From Diprion similis (Eukaryota; Arthropoda; Insecta; Hymenoptera; Diprionidae), in assembly GCF_021155765.1 (NCBI RefSeq), contig NC_060107.1, positions 7,612,501 through 7,676,500 of the forward strand: a DNA stretch of 64,000 nucleotides, read 5' to 3'. Positions 12,385-25,120 of the stretch are shown one piece after another (the stretch's first letter is position 1; each line of letters starts with the position of its first letter). The notes below the pieces were generated by a model. It worked only from the letters and a program-made list of their open reading frames with translations, was not told the origin of the DNA and made no database searches. The position numbers and the translations under genes are program-made.

Positions 12385-13381
12385 TTAGGGAAGAAGAGGA
12401 TGGTAGTAAACGGGTTTGCGACTTTTTTCGATTACGTAAAAAGCCTTTGGTTTCCCATTGCCAGGGAAATTTTTGTGCATACTGGTAGAGCCGGACTTAG
12501 CGGCAAACGGTGCGTAATAAGACGTTGCGGATTTTTTCCGGTGTTTCTTCTGCCTCTGCATCAAGCTCCCGGAAGTGTACAATGAATTCTGTACCGGATC
12601 ATTGACGAGGGTGTTCCAAACGAGCCGATTAATATGATCCTTGTTCTTATCTCCCGGCTTTATTTTGTACACGATCGAGTCATCCAATCGATAATTTTTG
12701 TCCCTTGCCGCTGCATGATTCTCCGCGTTGTAGTTCAAACGCTTGTCGTTATTCCTCACTCGCTTCGTCTTAAGATCCGTGAAATTTTCTTCTTCACCTT
12801 CTTCCCCTCCTTCTTCGGGCATTGAAACCCCCTGCGATTCGTTCTTCTTCTTCTTCATCAGCCGCTGCTGAACGCGTTCTTCCGCGATACGTTTTTTCTC
12901 CGCGATCTTCTTCATCGTCGGTAAATTCCAGTGATAAATACTTCCGGGCTTACCGTTGCTGTGAAAACCTACGGGGCTGTAATTCTTCACGGAGCCACCC
13001 TTGTTCCGCGCACCCCCAAAATTCGCCTCCCCGTTTGCCCCGATCGTCTTGTGAGGCTTCGTTATCGCATAGTAGGGCAGACTCGGGGGCAACTTCACTA
13101 CGTATACGTGGCTGTCCCCGTGGCCTCCGTGCCTCCGGCCGTAGCTCGAGTGGTGGGGACTCTGAGGCCCCGTTTTTGGCGGTGGCTCGGGGCCCGCCAA
13201 ACGCTTCTTGTGATGCCCTTGCGGTATACGGAGCGGCGAAAGTCCCAGCCTGTTGAGGAGGGCCGCGTTACTCGTGTGGACCGTTTCGAATCCCCCGGTT
13301 TTATCCACCGCCGAGGAACCCGCGACCCGCACAGAAGTTGGGCCCACGAAAACCATCAACGCAAGCAGAGAGAGCCTGAAA
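12385..13381 (-). CDS. Secreted protein with two NGKP motifs (paralogue, 5' exon missing)
   Basis: Last coding exon of a minus-strand gene, ending in TAA at 12385-12387. Upstream of the in-frame ATG at 13356 the frame stays open through FRLSLLAL, and an acceptor (ATTTTCAG) lies at 13382/13383. The signal peptide (RLSLLALMVFVG) is therefore split by an intron and the true ATG is in an exon I could not identify. Counting from the codon before that ATG, NGKPGSIYHW is at 135-144 and NGKPKAFYVI at 301-310, matching the two motifs of the 8.0 kb gene. VYVVKLPPSLPYY (85-97) parallels the other protein's YYIRLPPTPY. The middle is rich in Lys and Glu (145-205), with possible dibasic cleavage sites. The gene lies tail-to-tail with its paralogue, 3.4 kb away. 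Function unknown; the secreted nature is inferred. Confidence 0.8.
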
Positions 13382-15379
13382 CTGAAAATAGGGAGGAAAT
13401 TCCGCTGTTAGTTCGTCGCCAATTTCACATCATACATATAAATACGTTATGTTTATATGTAGGGGAGGGTGGGAAGCTTAAGATTTTTCATATCTTAAAA
13501 AATTTTGGGGCAAAGTGGGTCCCTGAAATTTTTTAATCACCTCGACTTTTTACCAAATATAAATTATTCGAGTATCATAATTACTCTAAGGATATTATTC
13601 TGATTTTAGGCGTTATTTTCTCGAGAAGCCCACTTTGAATCACCCTCCCTTATAGATGGGCGTCAATGGCGACTCGTGAGAATCGAACCACGTTTAATGA
13701 AAACAATAATCCGGCCTTAGACGCCCGAGGAGGTTTCGGCCCGTCGAACGTCTTCGACGCTGCACGCAACTGCACAGATCTCTGCAGTTTTGCAGGTTTT
13801 ATATCGAAGATCTAGCCAATGGTGGGCTGTCCATACCTACGTGTAACGCGGCTAGTATCCCTGGCTAATCTTTGCTTTTATTTCAAAACAACCTTCCATT
13901 ATACTCGTGAAGTGTACCTCATCCACACGTACATGTGCGTATATAGTATATACCTTCATCCAACGTCTGCGCACATATGTGTGTATATATATATATATTA
14001 GTATTTTATATACATAAAATATGTATAGGCAAAGTCCTCGTTTACCGTGGGAGATATATTTCTGTGGATCATTGCCGCACAGCTTTTGCAACGAGAACGC
14101 GGAAGATGTCTGGTGTAACTATATGATATCTTGATATTGAATGAGGACCTCCATATATGCATATAGAATATAGATGCTGCTATTGCTGTTGCTGTTGCTT
14201 GTCTTTTCTCCAGACACGTCTAGTAGTGATCAAGAAGCAGCTTTTTTACTAGAGTTATATGTATGCACACACGTGTTATTATGTGTAATAACCATATAAC
14301 AAGCACGCTGGGTTTGCGACAGAATAATTTATGTACCGAAGGTATACGAGCTTAATTCGTGCGGTCAACCGAGTTTCAATGCTTAACAAAGCTTAATATA
14401 TAACTGAATTTTAAATATTCACTCATTTTCCCATATCTTTTTAATCATTCAAACAATCGTTTTCGCACATCGTTCAAACGCGAAACAAATTTCTTTATGG
14501 AGTTATTACAATTTTTGAAAAAATTCAGACCTGGCAGATTTTATTGTTAAAGTTTGATACTACAAAAAAAATTATTTATATACACAAAAAATAAAAATTT
14601 CCTCATCCCTAAGAAAGTGAGTTAATGCGAGAACGCGACGGTAATTTTTCTTACTGCGTTGCACACAAGAAATTAGAACAGCCCCCGTGCCCCCGTAATA
14701 TGTATACCTGATTCTGGTAAATCGACCTGGCAGCGTGCATCGAGCATGATTAAATATTATTGAAATATTCGTGGTAGTCGGCATAAAGTGTAATATATTA
14801 TACAGAAGTATATAAATACTGAAAGTGTACGGTTGCCGATAGGCAGATCGGATCGGTATTGACGAAAGGTTTCTCTTTCAGGGGAAACAAATCCTGACAG
14901 AATGATGGATCGTTATACAGCGAGGAGACCGATCGTCTAATTTAAACGTCTGACCGTGTAAAATACCCGGACCTGCGTGCCGTGACGTGCCATATTTGAA
15001 CAAAAGTGGATACACGGTGATTCCTTGGAAAGGGTCGAAAAACGTTAGCGAGCTCAGGTGAAAAATAATTATGAAAGATGGATGATCGAGGGTGGAGGAA
15101 TGTTGGACTCTCGATGAAACGAACGGTATGTAAACTTTTACGTATATAGATACACGCCGGGAACGTTATTTTAAAAATTGAAATCAATTCGGTAAAATTG
15201 ATCTCTTGTTAGAAATTTTCTAGAGATATATGTTACGAATTCCTTTGACCCACGTGATCCGGTGCTCGTCAAGAGTCGAAATTTCACACTAATCCGATTT
15301 TTTTTAAACCCATAAATTACGGTCGAAGAATTGATCGTATCTCGAAGCCAATTTATTGAATAGCTAAAGTTTCAAATGG

Positions 15380-15435
15380 TTCAAGTTTAGACAAACCATT
15401 GCTCAACATTCCGAATGGTTTGTCTGAACTTTGAA
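15380..15435 (+). ncRNA. Pre-miRNA-like hairpin
   Basis: A short near-perfect hairpin. The 5' arm starts TTCAAGTTTAGAC and the 3' arm is AATGGTTTGTCTGAACTTTG plus AA. About 18 consecutive pairs (one G-U) close a 12-13 base loop, and one bulge lies near the base. Size and shape fit a microRNA precursor, but the arms match no microRNA I know. The 17 bases at 15366-15382 also occur at 51298-51314, so it may come from a repeat. The strand is arbitrary, since the hairpin folds either way. Confidence 0.3.
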
Positions 15436-15851
15436 TTGTGACTATGAAAGAGTCCCTCGAATTTAGTAATCCGTCTAACGGGCAGCACCAAATCCGAAGT
15501 TACGTTTCCTCGTCTCGTTTCATGCGTTCGTCGATTTGTGTACTTAAGGTGTACCTCGTGCCTTGCGCATGCACTTCACCGGGGAAGGAAAGAGGCGAGG
15601 AGGTGTCGTCGGAGTTTGTTCACCTTGCAGCTTGGTGTACACCACGTACCAGCCATACTATCCTGCATATACTGTAGGCGTTTCGCAGTGACAGGACTGT
15701 ACAGCTGGTTCTCACATGAGGTCTTACTGCGGCCGATAATCTCCGAGTGGAGGATGGCATGCATGCATGCAACGCAGATCGAGCGAGTACCAAGCCGAGG
15801 TGGCTCGAGGAGCCACCGGAGCTGATATCGCGAAGGAAAACACGGGTAAAC

Positions 15852-15895
15852 AGGAAAGAGGAAAGAGGAAAGAGGAAAGAGGAAAGAGGAAAGAG
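15852..15895. repeat. (GGAAAGA)n heptanucleotide repeat
   Basis: About six tandem copies of GGAAAGA. It accounts for the repetitive Ser/Phe/Leu/Pro stretch in the minus-strand open frame across it. Confidence 0.95.
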
Positions 15896-18800
15896 GTTCG
15901 GGACGTGGAAGGCGCCGCAAGTATAGCAAATGACCGTTTTTAACTAAAGTTACTCAGTTTTTGCAGGTACCTAGAATCAACTCTAACTCCAGGTCTCGCC
16001 TCAACTGTTGAACCATGTTTATATATGATTTGAAAATTGGGATGGAGAATATTTTTAACCTAGTATCTGGAAGTTGATTATTGAAGTTGGTTGTGAATAT
16101 TCAAATATGATCTCATGCTTGAGTTGGGACTGCAGACATCGCGTGGGGTAGGTAGAGGTGAAGAACTAGAATTTTCGATTGATAGAGAGACCGGAATATT
16201 GAATTTTCATATACGCGAAAATCTTTTTCGTAAAATTTAAAAATGTGGAGTGATAAAATAACGGCAATATCGAGAATCTGTATACCAAAGTGGTTCATTC
16301 TGTAACTGTTTTTTTTTTTATAACGTCCCGCTCGGAAAATTTGCAACAAATACTGAAAAAAATAATTGTCGTGAAACCTGAAGGAATTAGGAAAATATTT
16401 AGACATTACTATGAATTATTGTAATATTTTTTTAAGGTGTGCACATAAAAATAAATAAGAAATATTACAATAATTGGTAGCGATCTCTATATATTTGCAT
16501 GCTCCTCGTGGTTTTACGACAATTTTGATTTTCAATATTTGTCACAAATTATTCGACTGGCAGTTTAAAAAAAAGGTTAATAAATGAACCGCCATACTGT
16601 ATCGATTCTATATCATCGAGTGGAATTCCGTCGATTCTCCGGTTTGGCATTCTATTACTTCTGGATAATTCTAACTGTCAATATTTTTAAACTATGTAAA
16701 TTGATTTTTCGCTTCTTTAAAAATCCGATACTTCGAGCCTTCAATTTTTTGCTCCTCCCAAATTTTTATTTCCAAAAATTTTTATTTCAAATTTTAATTG
16801 CTTCCGGAACTCTCACGTGCCTAGAACAACTTAACAACGTATTACAGGCTTACCTGAAGTACCTACCATACGAGCATGAAATTGGCCGAGGTATCAAAAG
16901 CGCGTATAAAATTGTTAAGCGTAATGTCTACCCACGGGAAATACGACTATAGATATAAGCTTTGCAGTACGAAAGCGACGTTAACTAATCGCACTGGCCA
17001 TAAAAGAGGTTTATATAGATGCCGTGCTAAACGAATAATGTCTATAAGAAGAAGACGTAGAAAGATCGAAAGAAAGAAAGGAAGATGAAAAAGAATAAAT
17101 TGATCTCTGGTGCGCACCGTGCAGTGTAAAAAAAAACGACAACAAAATACGTCGTATCACAAATAACTACGTAGGATATACACGCACACTTGATGATATT
17201 CAAATCGAGGTGTCGTATACTTTAATTATTACTTTGCGGAATGAAGTTTTTCTATAGGCAAAACGCTCGTAGGCATCGTTAAAAGGAAACCTTGACCGCC
17301 AAGTGGACAAACTCTGCTATACAAGTTCATCAACCCGTTTCAAGACTTGTGCAGGCTATCATTGATTAACGAAACAACTAATTTCGCTGTCATAACATTT
17401 CGTAGACGCCTGTTATAAGGAGTTCGGTGTACCGTTGAACTTTGACGAATTCTTGAAGCTTATTTCCGTTCGTAAGTTTTTCAGAGCTACTGATTTACAC
17501 GTCGCGATTTATCTCATCAATTTTAGTCCGACAGCCAGACGGATGTGACGTTTTACAACTCGTTACACTTCACTGTGTCGTATTCTGTGACAAAACTTTC
17601 CAGCAAGTAATGAACTCTTTTTTTTTCAAACGGGTTTTCTTATTATCCGTCTTTGAATTAGATTTTTTCCTAATTTTATCGACTATATTATAGCTACGTT
17701 CAAAAACGATCTTTCATGAGAACGAGTTGCGTGCGATTCATGATTCCTGAGAAGTTTTTCTTCCTCTCGACGAGTAGAATTTTTTACAATCATAAAAATT
17801 TTTGATCACCCATTTTACTTTGATGATTAAGATCAAGATCGATTTAGCAGAGGTAAATCTTTCGGGATCTTTACCAATCTCGATCTGCAGAATCGTCCGG
17901 TAAAACAGCGATTAATAATTTTTTTACACCCTGTACAGATACAGATGCCTAAGGAAAGTAATTTTCTATACTGCGGAGTACATCGAGGAACGATTTCTGG
18001 AGTGATTGATGATTCAAGGATCTACTCGACGACCCCTGAATAATCAATTTTATTTTCTGCCCTGAGCATATTCCCTTCCTCTCTGCATCGCAGATCGCCT
18101 GAATTGTTTTTTCGACGAAGAGAATCGCTGGAATAAAAACCTATTCCAAAATTATTATTTCATCACGACTTAAAATAATTATTCGACTACTCAGCATCGG
18201 TCACGTGATTTTTCGATTTCACAAATGGACGGTGCCTGTATTTTACTTTTTATCAACTCGAAATTAGCCCCGATCATTATCGAGCAATAACAAAAAATAA
18301 TAAATGTGCAGAGCCAGACTGGCAAAAATTTTTGCAATCCCATTACAAGATATGCGCGGTATTTTTTAGCCATAAAATAATATCTTTTTCGAGGCGAACC
18401 GATCCGCGGTCTTCTCTGAACGGATGCAGACGACGGGTAGAGAATTTTAATGCGTATATCTGGATCGCCTTAAGCGTCTTACAACACGGTATCAGAGGAG
18501 AGATTGAGTTTATTTTCGATGATCGAGGGTCGTCGTAGCGTCGTTGCAACACCGTCGAATATCGCCTGATTTGCGTTTTTGAAAATGAAAATTGGACGTT
18601 GAAGAAAGTATGCAAAATGAACACCGAATAATCCAGCTATCGGTTAATCGGTATTATTTAATAATTCAAGTGAAAGACGATGATTGATTTCGAAATTCAC
18701 GGACCAAGAATTATTATAATTCTCGTGGGAGATTAACATCTCTGTAAAAAGATAAATTGTAAATGTAAATCTTCGTTACTCTGAAATAAGTTCAATTTTA

Positions 18801-19335
18801 ACATCGTGCGAACGATTGCATCAAAATTGCAAATAATTTATTTTACTATTCGCCTGCGATTTTGCGGCTCGAAAGGTTCTCACAGCCATTTAATGAATTA
18901 GTCATTCCACCGAGAGCCGAAAGTCCTGTAATTCCTGGTAGGATTAATGGACAATTTTTTAACAGCTGTATTATTAAAAACGCACTTTTTTTTAAGCATC
19001 GTAACTTCCGAACCAGCCAAAATACTCCATTATCAGCTGAGAAATGAATTTTCATGCATTTCTGAATATGTTCAAAGAATATGTCAACTATCGCTTATTA
19101 ATCTGTGAGATCCAATAAAAAAATTGGGATCACCTGGGCCACTCCGTAAATTTTTGCGTCAAACTCTTCGGATCAGAGGGAATATTTTTAAATGAAAATT
19201 GAAATTATGCTCGAAAATCCCAGTTTCCGTGGAATTCACAAATGGTAAATGATACATGTTTGAAACCAGCGAGACGTTCAACTTCGTCTTTGAACTTTGA
19301 ACCGCAACAGCATTGAGGAAAGCTGAGAGAGCAAG

Positions 19336-19560
19336 ATGAACGGTGAAAAGGGAGAGTATCAAAGAGGCTCCATGATGTACCTGCTATACCCGATGATGCA
19401 AAACCTCGCCATTCAAACCTCCAGCTCGGCAGAGTCCGCGATGAAGCACGCAATTCGCCGGATCGATATCACGATCTTGACCAGAGATGCACCGGAAGTC
19501 GACGCTCCTTCGAACGTAAATGGACCTGCAGGTATGCGAGACGCGGTGGCGGTTGCATAA
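19336..19560. other. Coding-like patch, open on both strands
   Basis: On the plus strand a 74-codon frame runs to TAA and contains a donor-like CCTGCAG|GTATGC near 19531. On the minus strand the same bases begin after an acceptor-like CATACCTGCAG and stay open through a Cys-containing stretch (CVLHRGLCRAGG). Just beyond, to 19159, another minus frame begins with a signal-like hydrophobic run (SLFTVHLALSAFLNAVAV) but has no ATG. Composition suggests an exon; strand and frame cannot be settled by eye. Confidence 0.2.
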
Positions 19561-20355
19561 ACATAACAAATTGAATTGCAGCGTGAAAGAAAAGAAAACA
19601 GTCTTGCAGAAATATGCGGATTGACCAGATCAGAAGTTACTGCAGGTTTGCAATCTGCAATATGCGCTGTTTGAAATGATGCTTAAGCGTCTTTAAGTAC
19701 GCTTTCAAGTTCAACTTTTACACTGTCCGATGCGATTCTTATTTAGAACTGGATAAATATATCATCGATGATGAAATTCGAAGCATACTTAGTCTTTCCG
19801 AGATTTACAACCTTCAAAAAAAAAGAAGAAAAAGATCATTTCCAAACGCATGGATCATTTCTCCCGCACCTCTGACAAACTTTGATTCATTTTTGATTTC
19901 GAGTAACTGCGTAAGGATAAAAACGAATCTGTTCATATCCATACAGAGAGAGAGAGAGAGAGAGAGAAGGTGAGGCTTAGCTGAGTGAGGATTACGGTCA
20001 GCTATAGTCAGTCGGTCATTAAACGTTCTACAACCAAGGTAAAGTGTGTAACTGTCACGCTTCACCAAGCAATGTATAAAATGTCTACGATACCATTTTT
20101 CGCATATTTATCATTTTTAACTTGAATTCAAGTATCAACGAACTCTGTTGAGAATTTAAAGGTATCGCGATAGAATTCTCCTCTATGTATCCATTTTGAA
20201 AGTTTCATTAATAACGTATCATTAATAAATATATATAAATATTCGTTTATGTATTTATTCTAATGAATGTAAGTATCGAAATGATAAAGAACCACGAGTC
20301 CATTTCTTGTCTGCGATTCCTAGTAGTCCAGTATATCTAGCCAGAATTCTCATGG

Positions 20356-20666
20356 TCACCGTCGATCCGAGGATGCATGGTTGTTGGTCTCACGACGTCG
20401 GGTATTATAACCGGTGGCAACTCCCGTGTATGCATTCAAGCATGCATTCGGCGAGTATTCGAGTAGCTGGCTCATAATTGGTCCCGGTTGTCTCCGCGGT
20501 CCCAGTAAGGAAGTCTCTTCTTGGCCTGCGCAGGTCTCGATCAGGTGCCCCATGACGCAGGGTTCCTCAACCTCGGCGAGACCTAATCTCTGGCTCTCTG
20601 GCTTGTCAGCCTGACTTCGAATAACATGAGCCAGAGACCGACGGCGAGATTAATGGTTACAATCAT
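20356..20666 (-). other. Candidate small secreted-protein locus, frame broken
   Basis: On the minus strand an ATG at 20666 opens a 27-residue frame starting with a signal-like MIVTINLAVGLWLMLF and ending in TAG. From 20613 down to 20356 a different frame is open and looks coding (AEVEEPCVMGHLIETCAGQ and onward, ending in TGA). The two frames overlap but do not join by any GT-AG intron I can see. This could be a decayed gene, a gene with a sequence error, or chance overlap in a GC-rich patch. Confidence 0.2.
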
Positions 20667-22508
20667 CGGAGCAAATCGTGGAAATCGAGAAAGAAATCCG
20701 GCTGTACAGGAAGCTGCAGCTTCGATTCTTCGTCGACCGGGCTCGTCCAGCTTTGTTTTATGGCACCGTCGACCCGGACCCAGAAAAGGAAGTGCCTGAC
20801 CGCGGCGACAGGGTGCAGGAAATGCCCTAGACTCGGACTTTTCTTCGACGGTTTCTTGCCGGGTTATCCAGACCCTGTTCCACCGGGAATAGAGCCGGTC
20901 AGATAAGGTAGAAAATTGAAATCGATCTACAAAAGCTCAGCGGTGTCAATGATCTCATTGTTATTTTATTTTGTTTGTGACGATGGATAGACGATTAGAA
21001 AACACAAATACACGCAGATAAAGTGCGCCCAAAAAATATTACAGCTGCATATACTATACTTCGTACAACATTTCGATAATTCCCGTTATTTGTATATATA
21101 GGAGACGACTGATATTGTGGAGTGGAGAAAAAATAATCGCAAAATTTTGTATGTGGAATTCTTTGGATATGTATTATACGGGATCAAACCTGTAATCATC
21201 GAACTTCACAAACGTGTTTTGCCTGCCGTGAAACGTCCGAGAAAAATTTCAAGCCACATAACCTTTGCGAACGAATAATTATGCCTCACGGAATTCGAAA
21301 AGATATTAATTGTGTGCGTAATTTATACAGAAAGTGAGGTATTACCAGTGAAGAAGGTGAATGAAGAGATGAGAAAAAATGAAACGGTTTTGCATAATGA
21401 ATAATAATCATTCAACAGGAATATCCTTATTACGACACTGTATCAGCTGTAGTTGTAGTAATGAATAAATTATTACACTGAATATAGCTACTAATCGGCA
21501 AGAGAGAAAAATTTCATTGAAAAATCTTGAGCAATCGGATAAAAGAGAAAAGGGAAATTTGTTATACAATAATAACCGATGAGAAATTTAAAGTTGTTGT
21601 TGTAAAGAAGCAAAACTTTTCCGTTAAAAGAGAAAAAAAAAAAAAAAAAAAAAAAACTGAAAGAATAGAAAGACAGAATTATACTTCGACAAAGTTTGAG
21701 ACAAAATTTTTTTGAAAAAAAGATCTTAGTCAACCGAAACGTGATTTGACATTGAGGTAAATCTCATGGGCGTTGACGACGCAGTCAATTACAATAAGCA
21801 AGTGAACAGCGTGAATAAGATAGTATTATTACCAAAGAGCCAAAGAAGCTTGCCGAGAAATAAAAAGAGTGAGTGGAGAGAAAAAAAAGAAAAAAGGAAA
21901 AACCGAACATAAAGGTCCGGAGCAAAAGCGGATCATCGAGCCCGGAAAAAACCGTGTAATCTTATAACCGCAGGCTGCACGGGCGGCCGATTTGATAAAA
22001 TAGGAGCCGCGACACGCGGAGAAAGACGTTAAAACGACGGATTATAGGAAAAAAGGGAGATCGTCAGATCACCACGAGGATTCTAATCACTCGCCACCTC
22101 TAATTGCGGAATTACCGAAGGATTTCACGAACCGGCAGACATCTGACCGCGAGAATGGCTCTGCTGTAGGTCCTGCGATTCACATAAATTCGGCAATCGC
22201 CCGTGAATGCTGTTTTTACATCAACGCTGCACTCACCTCACTGACAAAATATCATTTTCAACATCTGATCGCACTGACCGCATGACACCAGCTTTTTACC
22301 ACCCGCTGGTGGAGCAAATATATCCTGAGGAGTTCAGGGGAAATATCTTTTTTTGCAAACGTGCATGAAAATTTTTGTAGATCATCTCGAATAGAATATC
22401 TCAGCTAAAAGTGATCGCTTAATTTGTGCATATTTAGAGGTGCCTGTTTTATTTGTTACATTTTTCATTCAAATATCACGTAAAAAAAAAAAATGGGGAG
22501 ATGAAAAT

Positions 22509-22704
22509 ACAGATTCTTGTAGAAAATTTCACGGTCTATTAAAAAAGTAAAGTTCTGAGACAGAAGTTTCCGAGGTCCAATCGATTAGGAGATATTCGCC
22601 TATAAATATTGAGTCATCTTGAATATCTCTTAATCGGTTAGATTTGGGAAAATTCTGTTTCAGTACTTTTTTTTATAGAGCGTGAAATTTCCTATAAGAA
22701 TCTG
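22509..22704. mobile_element. Hairpin element of about 200 bp
   Basis: Imperfect inverted repeat. The left arm starts CAGATTCTTGTAGAAAATTT; the right arm ends with its complement, AAATTTCCTATAAGAATCTG. Pairing continues inward through a 'sequence before the centre' region with GATATTC/GAATATC near the loop. Fold-back MITE shape; no target duplication was identified. Confidence 0.6.
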
Positions 22705-23382
22705 TCCTCAGATAATTTATTAATATAAATAATATCGTAGTTTTGACGGTCTGCAAAGAATTTGGATACGAACGAAACGATGAGCTGCAATTAATAGAAA
22801 TTCAAAGATAATCCCGCGCCTTTGAGTCGGAAATAATCAACCGAGCTTCTTCCAATTTGAATTTTTCCTCTCCTTGCCTTGTTCGTCACGTTTTTGTTTC
22901 GTCTTCCGTATTTTTTTCCCGTCTTCGATAGCCACGTAGTGAAATGGACTGTACCCACGCCTGATTATAGGTGCGTTCCTTATAATCATAGGAGTAGAGA
23001 AGCGATAATAGAAGGTTTCGGCGTATAATATAGCCTGTCAGTTAGTTGCGAGTGGAACGTACGTCACGCTCGAAGAAAGAAGGGAAACCGAACGACATGA
23101 GAATCGGGTATGTATTGTGGAACGAAGAAGAGAAGAGCGCACAACGCCTGACGAATTTAACGATTGTTCTCATATCGTTGTTCGAGAAATTTCCGGCGTC
23201 AAATTGCACGAAAAATCATTTAACGAGTTCGAATTATCAGGCGACACTGATTCAGGATAAAATTTGGTCGCATTAACCAAGATGTTGTCCAGTCAACGAA
23301 ATTTCAGGGTTAATATATGTATACGAGTATATCCGGCCAAACATTATTTTCGCGCAGCAAAAAAATTTGGTTGACTTCATAG

Positions 23383-24022
23383 AGCACAGGGAACAAAATG
23401 TTTTAGTAATTTATGAGAAAAAGGTTTGCCACCACAATCCCATAGATTGAGTTGCGATTGCAAAATTAGATCTACACAGTGAAATCCTTTTGTAATGATT
23501 GAAAATTCATTTTTTAATCGTTGTGACTGAAAACAATTATCGCTTGACTGTAATTTATGCTACACGAATCAAGTTTCACATCAAACAACGACAAAGACGT
23601 ATGCCATTGTGAATTGACAAGCAGATTCAATGGTATTAGACCACAAATGATTGAATTCTGCTGATTATGCTAGCCAGACGCCTGGAGCCCTCCTATAAAC
23701 CGCTGATCTTAATTCTTTTGCGAGAAAAGATTTTTAACGCGTCGCAGAGAGTATTTCGCGACTTCGGCAAAAATTTTTGTAAACTTACGATGTCACATGT
23801 TATTTCATAGCGGTAATGAATCAGTAGCTCTCGTGATTTCGTCAATTCGACTAAGTAATCTTCATCTACCGAATAGATTTAGCGAACTGTGTGAAGCGAT
23901 TCGGTTGAATCTGCCAGAGTGTATTGACCATTTTGATAATACCACGGAAAAAGTGTTATTTCGTTAAGTTGACTAAATTAAAATCGAAATCTCGTACTTA
24001 TAAGTATATTTTACTCAATTAA
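23383..24022. repeat. Dispersed repeat family C, copy 1
   Basis: About 640 bp that recurs in inverted orientation at about 41108-41741 with high similarity, including CACGGAAAAAGTGTTATTTC and the palindrome ACTTATAAGT near its right end. There is no coding capacity of note. The sharp similarity limits and lack of genes suggest a non-autonomous mobile element. Confidence 0.8.
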
Positions 24023-25062
24023 AAATTCTTGCTATTTTGAAATAATCATTTCATCAATTTTGGTATTTACGATAAAAAATATTTGCGTTCGCGGGAGAAA
24101 ATTTTCTGCACAATGATACATCCTGCTTCTACAAATTGATTTTTTATAAAAAAAAAAAAGGAAAAAAGAAACAAACAAGAAGCTTTCCCCGAGTGTAGAA
24201 TAATGCGGAAAGCTGCAATTTCCTGGTAATATCTGTTAATCTTGGGGTTCGAGTAGCGGCACTCGATGGTAATTCGGCGTATCGGAGCGGCGTTGTAGGT
24301 AATCGGAGATATCCAGACTCGCGATTCGTTCACGCTTTTCGATTTATGCGTGGCAAACATTCCTGGGTTACTCAGGGAGTCCCTTTTTACTTTCATTTGC
24401 GTTTCTTCCGAGACAAAAAGTGAATAATAATAAAAAAAAAAATAAAAAAAATACCGAGGGAGGTCGTTTTATCAGCGACGAAATCTCCCTCCGGAGCTTC
24501 GACGCAGTTCCTAATTCGTTCGGACAACGCCGAGACGATTTAACGCGTGCAGATCTGAATCGCGATTACGGCCAACATACCGCATCTGATTCTTACACGA
24601 CCCGACACGCTTTCATTACCGCTAAACGCGTTATTACAGTGATTCCCCGCTTCGAATACGCACGAATCGGATGAATTATTTCACCGAGATCGACGTTTAT
24701 CAGTAATCGGAACTCGCGATTATGCGAAGCTTCAGTTATTACAATTATTATTATTATTATTATTATTATGTTATATTATATTATATTACATAGACGAGGG
24801 AAACGGTGCCAACTTTTTCTATCCTCTCTCATTACGTCTACACTTAATTCTTGCTTATTTATTTCTAAACCCCATTCAAAGAAATTTTCTTTATTTACGC
24901 TCAACTGCAGATCAACATTATACGTATTTACCTCGCGTGCATAAGATGCCTGTCATTCGTCAGCGATATCCATGCACGCCCTTTCGATGCTGCGTACGTA
25001 TTCTCATTTTTATTTCTTTTTTACATCCTTTTTCTAATTTTTCTTTCTTTCCTTATTTTTAC

Positions 25063-25120
<58 letters not shown>

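Larger units (their letters stand above)
13400..18000. other. Gene-free AT-rich stretch
   Basis: No exon could be supported. The unseen first exon of the 12.4 kb minus-strand gene should lie in the first part. The stretch contains a CTG/TTG trinucleotide patch near 14178, a heptanucleotide repeat at 15852-15895 and the hairpin at 15380-15435. Open frames at 15538-15929 and 16584-17088 have no splice signals or recognisable protein features. Confidence 0.5.
18000..22500. other. Gene-poor stretch with a few coding-like fragments
   Basis: No secure gene. Coding-like fragments at 19.3-19.6 kb and 20.36-20.67 kb are entered separately. (GA)n occurs at 19945-19968. The GC-richer patch at 21900-22200 shows no usable frame. 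Confidence 0.5.

Noticed and set aside
12822..13536. Plus-strand ORFs of 144 and 201 codons
   Set aside because: Antisense shadows of the minus-strand NGKP gene, whose signal peptide and motifs match its paralogue.
13670..13700. tRNA B-box-like GGTTCGATTCT on the minus strand
   Set aside because: No A box or cloverleaf stems at the right distance, and the last box position does not fit the consensus.
15576..15929. 117-codon minus ORF
   Set aside because: Much of it spans the GGAAAGA repeat; there is no signal of a gene start or splice site.
16584..17088. Plus ORFs with hydrophobic then basic stretches
   Set aside because: Composition is that of AT-rich noncoding DNA (Phe/Leu/Ile/Lys/Arg); no family or splice support.
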